Below, piece by piece: positions 1 through 6,625 of a stretch of 16,390 nucleotides of DNA (position 1 is its first letter; each line of letters begins with the position of its first letter). The notes beneath the pieces were generated by a model that searched no databases, had not been told where the DNA came from, and saw only the letters and a list, made by a program, of their open reading frames with translations. The DNA lies in contig JACSSB010000248.1 of assembly GCA_014879435.1 (NCBI GenBank), positions 1 to 16,390 on the forward strand, given 5' to 3'. The translations under genes and the position numbers were made by a program. This stretch comes from Phycisphaerales bacterium (lineage in GTDB: Bacteria > Pseudomonadota > Gammaproteobacteria > Competibacterales > Competibacteraceae).

Positions 1-902
1 GCCCCTAACACCCCAGTGGCCAAACTGGCTCGCAGGAAATCCCGATCACGCAGGCTACGCAGTGGCGGTTGCACATGACAGCGGCTGTCGAAACCGTCAA
101 GGTCGATTTCGCTCAGATGCAGATGATGAATCGCAGTATCCGCGCTAACCGGCAGTCCTTCCTGTTGCGCACGCGCCACCAGATCCACCGCCCGCGCACT
201 GGATAATCGGCCAAAATGCACCCGCACACCCAAGTCACGAATCAGTTCCAAGTCACGGGCGATAACTCCGGTTTCTGCCGCCACGGGAATACCGGGCAAA
301 CCGAAACGGGTGGCGACCTGCCCCTCATGAACTAAGCCATGGCCCAATTCTGGATCGAGCGGAGTCAGGAATACGGTTAGATCGAAGGTCGCAGCGTATT
401 CCAGCGCCCGCCGCAAAACCCGACCGCTGGTGATCGGGTGACCGCCATCGGCAACACCCACACAACCGGCTTCCTTGAGCGCCGCCATTTCCGCTAACCG
501 TTCGCCACGCAACCGATGGGTCAACGCCCCTAGCGTGAGAACTCGGACCTGAGCGGCTGCCTTGGCTCGCCGCCGGATCAGCTCCACCACCGCCGGCTCG
601 TCGATCACTGGATCGGTATCGGGCGGGCAAACCACGGTGGTGATACCGGCAGCAGCAGCAGCGTGAGCTTCACTAGCAATAGTAGCCTTATGTTCCTGGC
701 CAGGCTCGCGCAGCCGGGCACACAAATCGATCAGACCAGGACAGACGATCTGACCACGGGCATCAATGCGCCGATCCGCTACGAACCCAGCCGGAGCTTG
801 GCCAAGTCCGGCAATGCGGCCGTTGGCAATGAAGAGATCGCTAATCGTATCGGTTTGGTGAGCCGGATCGATCACGCGGCCACCTTCGATGGCGATGTGC
901 AT
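1..902 (-). CDS. pyrC': Dihydroorotase-like protein PyrC' (probably non-catalytic), 3' end outside window
   Basis: The first 300 residues of an amidohydrolase-fold dihydroorotase homologue are visible; the C-terminus lies beyond the left edge. The family signature region reads GLIDLCARLREPG (residues 57-68 area). An active enzyme has D-x-H-x-H-x-R there; this protein has Cys61 and Arg63 in place of the two zinc-binding histidines. It keeps the REPG segment, the NPPLR-like segment (QPPLR, about 279-282) and the HH near 259-260. In Pseudomonas, the same position downstream of pyrB holds an inactive pyrC' whose product is a structural partner of aspartate transcarbamoylase; I infer the same role here. 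The ATG overlaps the pyrB stop as TGATG, with a GAGGAG ribosome site 8 nt upstream. A true dihydroorotase would then have to be encoded elsewhere. The identity as a family member is firm; lack of activity is inferred from the lost ligands. Confidence 0.9.
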   Translation of the reverse strand, partial: MHIAIEGGRVIDPAHQTDTISDLFIANGRIAGLGQAPAGFVADRRIDARGQIVCPGLIDLCARLREPGQEHKATIASEAHAAAAAGITTVVCPPDTDPVIDEPAVVELIRRRAKAAAQVRVLTLGALTHRLRGERLAEMAALKEAGCVGVADGGHPITSGRVLRRALEYAATFDLTVFLTPLDPELGHGLVHEGQVATRFGLPGIPVAAETGVIARDLELIRDLGVRVHFGRLSSARAVDLVARAQQEGLPVSADTAIHHLHLSEIDLDGFDSRCHVQPPLRSLRDRDFLRASLATGVLG

Positions 903-1882
903 CAGGCGTTCTCCTCAGCTGGCCGGGCGTGGTTACCGAGCGTAATTGACATAATCGCCATGCGGATGGCGATGCCGTTAGTGACCTGTTCCAAAATCAC
1001 CGAGCGCGGCCCATCCGCCACACGTGAGTCGATCTCCACGCCGCGATTGATCGGGCCAGGATGCATGACGATCGCATCGGGTTTGGCCAGAGCCAGCCGT
1101 TCCTCCGTCAAACCATATTGCTGAAAGAATTCCTGCTCACTCGGCAACAGCGCCCGCTCCATACGCTCCCGCTGCAAGCGCAACATCACGATGACATCCA
1201 CATCGCGCAGCCCCGCCTGTGGCGCGTGGAATACCTGCACGCCCAGTTGTTCCACCCAGACCGGCAGCAGCGTGCGGGGCGCGATGACGCGAACCTCACC
1301 CGCACCGAGAATATTGAGCGCGTGAATCAGGGAACGCGCCACTCGTGAGTGCAGGATATCGCCGACGATAGCGATCCGCAGCGCCGGAAAATCCGGCTTG
1401 TGACGGCGGATGGTGAAGGTATCCAGCATCGCCTGAGTCGGGTGGGCATGGCAGCCATCCCCCGCGTTGAGCACTGCGATGTGGGGCTTGACATGACGCG
1501 CCATAAATTCTGCCGCACCACTTTGCGAATGGCGCACTACGAACATATCGCACTGCATTGCTTCGATATTGCGCAGGGTGTCGAGCAGACTTTCACCCTT
1601 GGATGTAGACGAAGTGGCGATGTTGAGATTAAGAACATCAGCCGATAGCCGTTTAGCCGCCAGTTCGAAGGTGGTCCGGGTGCGGGTACTCGCCTCGAAG
1701 AACAGGTTGACCACGGTCTTGCCATGCAGGGTCGGTAATTTCTTGACCCGGCGTTCAGCGACTCCATGCAGCGATTCGGCGGTATCGAGAATTTCAGTCA
1801 GATGATGACGACTCAGCCCTTCCACACTCAGGAAGTGCAAAAGTCGGCCTTGGGAATCTAATTGGAGATCAATAGCACTCAT
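902..1882 (-). CDS. pyrB: Aspartate carbamoyltransferase catalytic chain
   Basis: Catalyses carbamoyl phosphate + L-aspartate to N-carbamoyl-aspartate, the committed step of pyrimidine synthesis in the cytoplasm. The 326-residue protein shows the carbamoyl-phosphate loop STRTRT (65-70, followed by FELA), the HPTQAMLD motif (147-154), MLRLQRER (233-240) and MHPGPINRGVEI (273-284), all hallmarks of the family. It carries about 20 residues before the first conserved helix, similar to the N-terminal extension of the Pseudomonas-type (class A) enzyme. No pyrI regulatory chain is adjacent. Instead pyrC' overlaps its stop codon, consistent with a PyrB-PyrC' dodecamer. The ATG overlaps the pyrR stop as ATGA and has no clear Shine-Dalgarno of its own, suggesting translational coupling to pyrR. 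Confidence 0.97.
   Translation of the reverse strand: MSAIDLQLDSQGRLLHFLSVEGLSRHHLTEILDTAESLHGVAERRVKKLPTLHGKTVVNLFFEASTRTRTTFELAAKRLSADVLNLNIATSSTSKGESLLDTLRNIEAMQCDMFVVRHSQSGAAEFMARHVKPHIAVLNAGDGCHAHPTQAMLDTFTIRRHKPDFPALRIAIVGDILHSRVARSLIHALNILGAGEVRVIAPRTLLPVWVEQLGVQVFHAPQAGLRDVDVIVMLRLQRERMERALLPSEQEFFQQYGLTEERLALAKPDAIVMHPGPINRGVEIDSRVADGPRSVILEQVTNGIAIRMAIMSITLGNHARPAEENA
911..916 (-). promoter_or_regulatory. Ribosome binding site of pyrC'
   Basis: GAGGAG on the minus strand lies inside the last codons of pyrB, 8 nt before the ATG at 902. It fixes the start of pyrC' at the TGATG overlap with pyrB. Confidence 0.7.
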
Positions 1883-2376
1883 GGGGCAGTTTGAATCAAC
1901 AGTTGCAGAGGGTTGGGACCGGTAAGCTGGATCTGCTGGCCGGGTGGCAGCTTCAGCCGTGTACCAATCACGTTGGCTTCAATAGGCAGATCCCGGCCGC
2001 CGCGATCTACCAGCACCGCCAGCAATACCGATGCCGGTCGGCCGTAGTCAAACAGTTCGTTCAACGCGGCACGTATGGTGCGACCGGTGTAGAGCACGTC
2101 GTCGATCAGCACCACGTGGCGGTTATCCACGTCGAATGGGAGTTCCGAAGGTCGGACCTGTGGATGAACACCGATGCGACTGAAGTCGTCACGGTAGAAG
2201 GAAATATCGAGTTGACCCAGCGGGGTAGTGATGCCGAGACGCTGACGCAGACGTTCGGCAACCCAGACACCTCCGGTGTGAATTCCCACCAGTGCTGGAT
2301 CGGCGATAGCACGTCGGCTCAGCAGATCCCGCAGTTGTCCGGCCATGACTTCAATCAGAAATTCGGCGTCGTGCAC
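1879..2376 (-). CDS. pyrR: PyrR family uracil phosphoribosyltransferase / pyrimidine regulator
   Basis: 165 residues of the type I phosphoribosyltransferase fold. The PRPP loop IDDVLYTGRT lies at 91-100, preceded by VVL, and the segment LDISFYRDDFSRIG near 56-69 is typical of PyrR. In Bacillus, PyrR binds pyr mRNA to promote attenuation and also has UPRTase activity; in gammaproteobacteria its regulatory role is less well defined. The start is a GTG at 2376 with GGAG 9 nt upstream, overlapping the end of ruvX by 22 bp. An ATG (codon 11) further in is possible but would remove the first conserved helix. It overlaps pyrB by 4 bp (ATGA). Because ruvX coding sequence runs into pyrR, there is no leader directly upstream that could house a classical PyrR attenuator. 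Confidence 0.93.
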   Translation of the reverse strand: MHDAEFLIEVMAGQLRDLLSRRAIADPALVGIHTGGVWVAERLRQRLGITTPLGQLDISFYRDDFSRIGVHPQVRPSELPFDVDNRHVVLIDDVLYTGRTIRAALNELFDYGRPASVLLAVLVDRGGRDLPIEANVIGTRLKLPPGQQIQLTGPNPLQLLIQTAP

Positions 2377-2864
2377 GATGCGAGGCTCCGTTGTCGGTTG
2401 AACCAGCTTTCCAGAATGATTGCCGCCGCCCCGTCGTCCAGCGCCTCGCCGTCATGACGGCGACCGGTGGCTGCAAAGCGCTGTTCGGCTTCCCAGGACG
2501 ACAGCCGCTCATCGATAGTGGCGACTGGTAAGTGAAAACGACCGTGTAGTTGGCGACTAAAACGCAGCGCCGCCTCAGTCATGGTTCCAGCGCTGTCATC
2601 AGCGTGACGCGGCACCCCAACTACCAGTAAATCCGGTCGCCATTCGCTGATCAGGCGCGCGATGGCATCCCAATCGGGGCCTTGTCGACGTGCCGATAAT
2701 ACCCGTAAAGGTTGGGCGGTGCCGGTGACCGCCGCGCCGATGGCGACGCCGATGCGTGTCCGGCCGAAATCGAAGCCGAGTACGATCCGATAGCTTTGAT
2801 TCAGGTCCAGCTCGGACGGGGAACAGGCCATCGATTCCATCAGGTGATCAGGCGTGACCGGCAT
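2355..2864 (-). CDS. ruvX: Putative pre-16S rRNA nuclease / Holliday junction resolvase-like YqgF
   Basis: 169 residues of the YqgF/RuvX RNase H-like fold. Visible motifs are GFDFGRTRIGVAIG (about 30-43, first catalytic Asp), VVGVPRHADDSAG (about 80-92), the TIDERLSSWEAE segment (about 117-128, with the DER triad) and LDDGAAAIILESWF near the C-terminus (last acidic residue). The E. coli homologue matures the 5' end of 16S rRNA; a Holliday-junction role was proposed earlier. The ATG at 2864 lies 17 bp inside algH and gives about 26 residues before the first strand, long for the family. ATGs at codons 9 and 12 are alternatives, and none has a convincing Shine-Dalgarno. Function is firm at family level; the exact start is not. 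Confidence 0.92.
   Translation of the reverse strand: MPVTPDHLMESMACSPSELDLNQSYRIVLGFDFGRTRIGVAIGAAVTGTAQPLRVLSARRQGPDWDAIARLISEWRPDLLVVGVPRHADDSAGTMTEAALRFSRQLHGRFHLPVATIDERLSSWEAEQRFAATGRRHDGEALDDGAAAIILESWFNRQRSLASCTTPNF
2386..2389 (-). promoter_or_regulatory. Ribosome binding site supporting the GTG start of pyrR
   Basis: GGAG on the minus strand, within the end of ruvX, lies 9 nt before the GTG at 2376. It favours that non-ATG start over the internal ATG at codon 11. Confidence 0.5.
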
Positions 2865-3417
2865 CAGCGGACAGCAGGGTCAGATCGACTCCCAGCAAAG
2901 CGGCAGCGGCTTGCCAGCGCCGATCACTGGGTAATTGAAACAGAATATCGAGATCGGAAGGGCCCGACAGCCAAGCATTCTCCACCAGTTCCCGCTCCAA
3001 TTGTCCTGGTCCCCAACCGGCGTAACCTAGGGCGACCAGCAACCGCTCTGGGCCTTGCCCACACGCCGTCGCCTGAAGAATGTCACGGGAGGTGGTAATA
3101 CCGATTTGGTCGGTGACACGTAAGGTGGCGCCCCAATGCCCCAATGGGCTATGAATGACGAAACCTTGCTCCGGCTGAACCGGACCACCGTGATAAACCG
3201 GCATCGCCGCGATCTCAGGTCGATCGGTGACGATTTGGAGATGCTCCAGCAACTGCCCAAGCGTCAGCTGCAGCGGTCGGTTGATGACCAGTCCCAGCGC
3301 CCCACTGTCATTGTGTTCGCTCAGATAGGTTACCGTCTGAAAAAAGTTCTGATCCGCCAGCATTGGCATGGCGATCAGAAACTGATTGGTCAGATAGGTG
3401 GGCTCGGTCATGGCCAT
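2848..3417 (-). CDS. algH: YqgE/AlgH family protein (DUF179)
   Basis: 189 residues with the diagnostic N-terminal signature LTNQFLIAMPMLADQNF (about 9-25), followed by TVTYLSEHNDSGALGLVINRP. A PVYHGGPVQPEQGFVIHS segment lies mid-protein and LGYAGWGPGQLERE further on. Length fits the family (about 185-190). The biochemical function of YqgE is unsettled; in P. aeruginosa the gene was linked to alginate regulation. It usually sits next to ruvX, as here, with a 17-bp overlap. It follows tonB with a 38-bp gap. Codon 3 is also ATG, so the start could shift by two residues. No Shine-Dalgarno is obvious. Confidence 0.95.
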   Translation of the reverse strand: MAMTEPTYLTNQFLIAMPMLADQNFFQTVTYLSEHNDSGALGLVINRPLQLTLGQLLEHLQIVTDRPEIAAMPVYHGGPVQPEQGFVIHSPLGHWGATLRVTDQIGITTSRDILQATACGQGPERLLVALGYAGWGPGQLERELVENAWLSGPSDLDILFQLPSDRRWQAAAALLGVDLTLLSADAGHA

Positions 3418-3455
3418 AGTATCGGGATTCGGCCTGACCTTGACAAGCTGCGACT

Positions 3456-4703
3456 TTAACGTGCACGAACCCGGCCACCAGGGTCGAAGCGCCAGGGGCT
3501 TTCGATGCGCAGCAGGTCGATCTTGCGGCGTAGCTCGGCTGGAAAGGGAGGATAAGGTGCAGCCTGTTCGACGATGCGCTGGGCGGCTCGGTCAATCTCG
3601 GAATTACCGGAAGAGCGCAGGATGCGTACTTCTCGCAGGCGACCATCGGCGTTGATTGCAACTTCCAGCAAGGGGCCGGCGCTGATGCCGAGCCGTCGGG
3701 CTACGTCGGGAAAGTTCATTTCACCGACTCGCGTGACTTTGCGCGCCCAATCGGCGGCGTAGAAACCAGCGTCCGACCGAGTATCGCTTAGATTAACTCG
3801 CTGGCTACGCACCCCGGCATTTGCTTTTTGCTGGATTTTCGTTTCCAAGCTGGCAATCTGATCCAACAGAGCGGTACTGCTCAAGCGGTCGCGTGGACCG
3901 GCGTCTCCACGGGTGGCGGATCGCCTCGTATCACGAGCAGGACGGCCCGAGGGCATCACTGACTCTGTTGGTGTGGCCTGGACGGATCGTTTCACATCGC
4001 GAGCAGTACGCACTGGTTCGGGCAGAGGAGAAGTTGTCACTGGTGGCTGGGCAGGTTGATTTGGTCGATCTGGCCGCGTTGATCGCTCCGGTCTGGTCGG
4101 GGCTTTTGTTGTAGTTGGCGAAGTAGGTCTGGGTTTTGGCAGCGGTTTGGGCTTGGGTGATTGGCGCGGTTGCGGGGATGTAGCGGGCGGAGCGATGGCA
4201 CGTGCCACTGGTGCTATCTTAGCGATTGGTGGTGATGGGCGATGTGGAGTCGCTTTAGCTGAAATAGGCGCTGACTTCGGTGCCGATTCGAGTGGCGGGA
4301 CGGTGGCTGTCGGCTTTGAGATCGGTGGTAATGACTCGATGGGGACGACAGGGATTGCAGAGATGGTGGGGATCGCGGGGATCGCGGGGATCGCGGGGAT
4401 CGCAGGGATTGCAGGGATTGCAGGGATCGCGGGAGCTGTGGAGATATCAGGGACAGCAAGGCGAGTGGATGTCGAAGGCTGATCCGCCGCTGATGGCATG
4501 ATGGGTTCCGCCGCCGATTGGGAGGGAGGCACCGGAACCGGAGTGGGGAGTAATACGACCTCAAAGCGGGGCGGCCTGGGATGGCGAATCTTCCACCACG
4601 TATCCGGCACTCCAAACAAAAGAGTAGCATGCAGGCCCAATGCCAGCAGCAGCGCCAGCAATAATCGCCTAGTATCCTCCGTATCGTGTGAGGTCTTCTT
4701 CAT
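3456..4703 (-). CDS. tonB3: TonB family energy transducer (TonB3-like)
   Basis: 415 residues with the TonB layout. A short cytoplasmic N-terminus is followed by one membrane helix (about 12-31, containing a His as in E. coli TonB), then a long Pro/Ala/Lys/Arg-rich periplasmic spacer (about 40-270), a helical segment (about 275-300) and a TonB C-terminal domain (about 315-406) with the YPPFP segment at 384-388. The spacer includes seven exact Ala-Ile-Pro triplets (92-112) encoded by a 9-bp DNA tandem repeat. TonB couples the proton gradient through ExbBD to outer-membrane transporters. At this syntenic position P. aeruginosa has tonB3, needed for normal twitching motility, which fits the adjacent pil/chp genes. 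No exbB/exbD is in the window. The start at 4703 has only a weak GGTGAT-like site upstream. Confidence 0.9.
   Translation of the reverse strand: MKKTSHDTEDTRRLLLALLLALGLHATLLFGVPDTWWKIRHPRPPRFEVVLLPTPVPVPPSQSAAEPIMPSAADQPSTSTRLAVPDISTAPAIPAIPAIPAIPAIPAIPAIPTISAIPVVPIESLPPISKPTATVPPLESAPKSAPISAKATPHRPSPPIAKIAPVARAIAPPATSPQPRQSPKPKPLPKPRPTSPTTTKAPTRPERSTRPDRPNQPAQPPVTTSPLPEPVRTARDVKRSVQATPTESVMPSGRPARDTRRSATRGDAGPRDRLSSTALLDQIASLETKIQQKANAGVRSQRVNLSDTRSDAGFYAADWARKVTRVGEMNFPDVARRLGISAGPLLEVAINADGRLREVRILRSSGNSEIDRAAQRIVEQAAPYPPFPAELRRKIDLLRIESPWRFDPGGRVRAR
4369..4431. repeat. 9-bp tandem minisatellite inside tonB (7 units)
   Basis: Seven consecutive 9-bp units of consensus GGGATCGCG on the plus strand; some units carry T for C or A for the last G. 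On the minus strand each unit encodes Ala-Ile-Pro in the TonB periplasmic spacer. A related degenerate unit lies at 4351-4359. The period is a multiple of three, so copy-number change alters spacer length without shifting the frame. Confidence 0.95.
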
Positions 4704-4760
4704 CCATCACCGGCAGTTATCAATGCCGTAGTCATCACCCGCAACCTTCACCCGCTGTCA

Positions 4761-5711
4761 TCAGTGCTGCAATTTTTGAGCAATGGCCGCCATCAGATCG
4801 CCACCGATGTCCAACCCGAACTGGGCATCCAGCTCCCGTGCGCAGGTCGGACTGGTGACGTTGATCTCAGTCAGAAAGTCACCGATCACATCCAAGCCAA
4901 CGAAGAGCAAACCCATTTCGCGTAGACGAGGGGCAACCTGCGCACAGATCCAACGATCGCGCTCACTCAGCGGAACCCCCTCGCCGCGACCGCCAGCGGC
5001 TAGATTAGCGCGAGTTTCACCGGATTGCGGAATACGCGCCAGCGCATAAGGCACCGGTTCCCCATCGATCAGCAAGATGCGCTTGTCACCAAATGTGATC
5101 TCTGGCAGATAGCGCTGCGCCATAATCAACTGCTGACCATGCGCGGTGAGAGTTTCCAGAATCACGTTAAGGTTGGGGTCACCCAGCCGCAAACGAAATA
5201 CCGAAGCCCCACCCATGCCATCTAACGGCTTGACTACGATGTCGGTTTGCTCACTCAGGAATGCCTTAATCCGCGCAGGCTCCCGGCTGGTCAAAGTAGG
5301 CGGACAGCATTGCGGAAATTGCAGAGCGAAAAATTTTTCATTGGCGTCCCGCAAACCACGCGGTTTGTTGACCACCAGTGTTCCAGCCGCTTCCGCCAAT
5401 TCCAACAGATAAGTGGTATAGATGTACTCCATGTTGAACGGAGGATCCTTGCGCATCAGGATGACATCCAGATCTGCCAGTGGCAATTCTCGCTCACCGT
5501 GGAAAGAGAACCAGCCCTTTTTGTCATCTTGCACGCTCAGTAGCCGAGCGCGGCCGAATGCAGTGTCGGCCTGGGTATACAGATCGGTTTGCTCGAAGTA
5601 GTACAGTTCCCAGCCACGCGCCTGGGCAGCCAGCAACATGGCAAAAGTAGTGTCTTTCTTGATGGTAATAGTGGCGATGGGGTCCATCACCACGCCAAGT
5701 TTGATGGTCAT
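4761..5711 (-). CDS. gshB: Glutathione synthetase
   Basis: Joins gamma-glutamylcysteine and glycine with ATP to form glutathione in the cytoplasm. The 316-residue length matches the bacterial family. Visible motifs include MRKDPPFNMEYI (86-97, substrate region), KPLDGMGGASVF (161-172, ATP-grasp glycine-rich loop), GETRANLAAGG (231-241) and GLDVIGDFLTEINVTSPT (272-289, with the metal-binding Glu/Asn). It is the first gene of the leftward cluster and is separated from tonB by 57 bp. The Shine-Dalgarno upstream of the ATG is poor. Any promoter must lie in 5712-5975, shared with the divergent pilI. Confidence 0.97.
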   Translation of the reverse strand: MTIKLGVVMDPIATITIKKDTTFAMLLAAQARGWELYYFEQTDLYTQADTAFGRARLLSVQDDKKGWFSFHGERELPLADLDVILMRKDPPFNMEYIYTTYLLELAEAAGTLVVNKPRGLRDANEKFFALQFPQCCPPTLTSREPARIKAFLSEQTDIVVKPLDGMGGASVFRLRLGDPNLNVILETLTAHGQQLIMAQRYLPEITFGDKRILLIDGEPVPYALARIPQSGETRANLAAGGRGEGVPLSERDRWICAQVAPRLREMGLLFVGLDVIGDFLTEINVTSPTCARELDAQFGLDIGGDLMAAIAQKLQH

Positions 5712-5822
5712 AGCGGGCAGATTCCGTGAGGTTGTTCGATTCCGATCCGCCCATCCAGCAGGATGTTTAGATCGAGACTATGGAGTGTCGATAGGAATGA
5801 ATGCGGATTCTGTCATGGCATC

Positions 5823-5848
5823 GTGATCTTTAATATGCTAAAAATCAC
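5823..5848. promoter_or_regulatory. Near-perfect inverted repeat, candidate operator
   Basis: Arms GTGATCTTTA and TAAAAATCAC are complementary at 9 of 10 positions and are separated by 6 bp (ATATGC). The dyad sits in the AT-rich core of the divergent promoter region. Its size and placement fit a dimeric regulator's binding site, but no regulator is identified and an RNA hairpin is also possible. Confidence 0.45.
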
Positions 5849-5901
5849 AATAAATAAACTAACGTCTTGCGGCGCGGTCAGCGTCACTGTCCGGAGCCGA
5901 A

Positions 5902-5946
5902 AGATAGTCACATCGACTCAATGATCCGAATCACGTGAGACTATTT
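5902..5946 (+). other. Possible 5' leader stem-loop upstream of pilI
   Basis: AGATAGTC (5902-5909) can pair with GACTATTT (5939-5946), with one G-U pair; the loop contains a second small hairpin, TGAT-CCGA-ATCA (5922-5933). It ends 16 nt before the pilI ribosome binding site. There is no poly-T tail, so it is not a terminator. Significance is uncertain. Confidence 0.25.
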
Positions 5947-5962
5947 GGTTCTGGTCTCGTTC

Positions 5963-5968
5963 AGAGGG
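5963..5968 (+). promoter_or_regulatory. Ribosome binding site of pilI (GTG start)
   Basis: AGAGGG lies 7 nt before the GTG at 5976, supporting this non-ATG start for pilI. Confidence 0.65.
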
Positions 5969-5975
5969 CTATTCT

Positions 5976-6557
5976 GTGGCAGATGCGGCAGTAAACACCC
6001 GCGCGGCTTCTCCCCTGCCGCTACACCCGTTCGATATTCTGTCACAACAGGACAAGCGTATCCGCGATCGGGCACCCGTAGTGGCGACCGATGCGCAGCA
6101 ATCGGAGATTCGTGGGCGACTCGCACTGCGCCTTGGGTCGTGGAACCTGCTATTCTCCATGGAGGACGTGGCTGAAATCATCCCGGCTCCTCATATCACT
6201 TGGGTTCCGGGTGTCAAACGTTGGTTACTAGGGATCGCCAATCTGCGCGGCAAGGTCATTTCGGTGACGGATTTGCGGGATTTCCTCATCGAAAAATCCA
6301 CGCCACGCTTGCCGGGAAGTCAGGTTGTCGTCGTACGCACCGAAGGATGGGATTATGGCTTGCTGGTCGATGAAATTATCGGAATGCGGCATTTCGGCCC
6401 ACAGCATCGTTTACCCACACTAGATGGTGTGGATCAAAAGTTACGTTCTTATGTTTCCGAGGGGTTCGTAAACAATAGCCAGCAGTGGCTGGTTTTCAAC
6501 ACTGGCAAGCTGCTGACGGACCCCGGATTTCTAAATGCGGCGAGCACGGCCAGCTAG
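5976..6557 (+). CDS. pilI: CheW-like adaptor protein PilI
   Basis: 193 residues. After a 45-residue variable N-terminus comes a CheW domain (about 47-185), with the conserved block LLGIANLRGKVISVTDLRDF at about 85-104 and LLVDEIIGM near 125. CheW-type proteins link chemoreceptors to the CheA kinase under the inner membrane; PilI is the adaptor between PilJ and ChpA in the type IV pilus chemosensory system. Gene order pilI-pilJ-chpA-chpC supports this. The start is GTG, placed by an AGAGGG site. This is the first gene of the plus-strand cluster, directly facing gshB, where Pseudomonas would have pilG and pilH first. Confidence 0.92.
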   Translation: MADAAVNTRAASPLPLHPFDILSQQDKRIRDRAPVVATDAQQSEIRGRLALRLGSWNLLFSMEDVAEIIPAPHITWVPGVKRWLLGIANLRGKVISVTDLRDFLIEKSTPRLPGSQVVVVRTEGWDYGLLVDEIIGMRHFGPQHRLPTLDGVDQKLRSYVSEGFVNNSQQWLVFNTGKLLTDPGFLNAASTAS

Positions 6558-6614
6558 GCTTTCGAGAGCATCCCCCCGGCAAGATCGGTTGGGGGCGGTC
6601 GGGATCGGTTCAAC

Positions 6615-6620
6615 GAGAAA
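6615..6620 (+). promoter_or_regulatory. Ribosome binding site deciding the pilJ start
   Basis: GAGAAA lies 5 nt before the ATG at 6626. It supports a start downstream of pilI rather than the in-frame ATG at 6485, which lies inside pilI. Confidence 0.5.
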
Positions 6621-6625
6621 TAGAA

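Larger units (their letters stand above)
5712..5975. promoter_or_regulatory. Divergent intergenic region between gshB and pilI
   Basis: This 264-bp region separates two divergent gene clusters and must hold promoters for both. An AT-rich core (about 5828-5862) contrasts with GC-rich flanks. On the minus strand a TATTAA hexamer with a weak TTTATT 17 bp upstream is one possible sigma-70 promoter for gshB; I found no convincing plus-strand -35/-10 pair. The region contains the dyad at 5823-5848 and a possible leader hairpin at 5902-5946. No open reading frame resembling pilG or pilH is present. Confidence 0.6.

Noticed and set aside
663..1124. A 153-codon plus-strand open frame
   Set aside because: It lies antisense to pyrC' and pyrB, whose frames carry clear family motifs; its translation has no recognisable domain.
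5823..5848. CRP site
   Set aside because: The half-sites resemble TGTGA/TCACA only at the ends and are 16 bp apart, not 6.
5712..5975. Remnant of pilG or pilH
   Set aside because: None of the short frames here shows receiver-domain motifs such as the Asp pair, phosphoacceptor Asp or KP segment.
6572..6595. C-run and G-run between pilI and pilJ as a terminator
   Set aside because: The stem is only about 5 bp and no T-run follows; the genes are in the same operon.
6485..6625. In-frame 47-codon N-terminal extension of pilJ
   Set aside because: It overlaps pilI, lacks a ribosome site, and the later ATG at 6626 gives the usual PilJ length with the first membrane helix close to the N-terminus.
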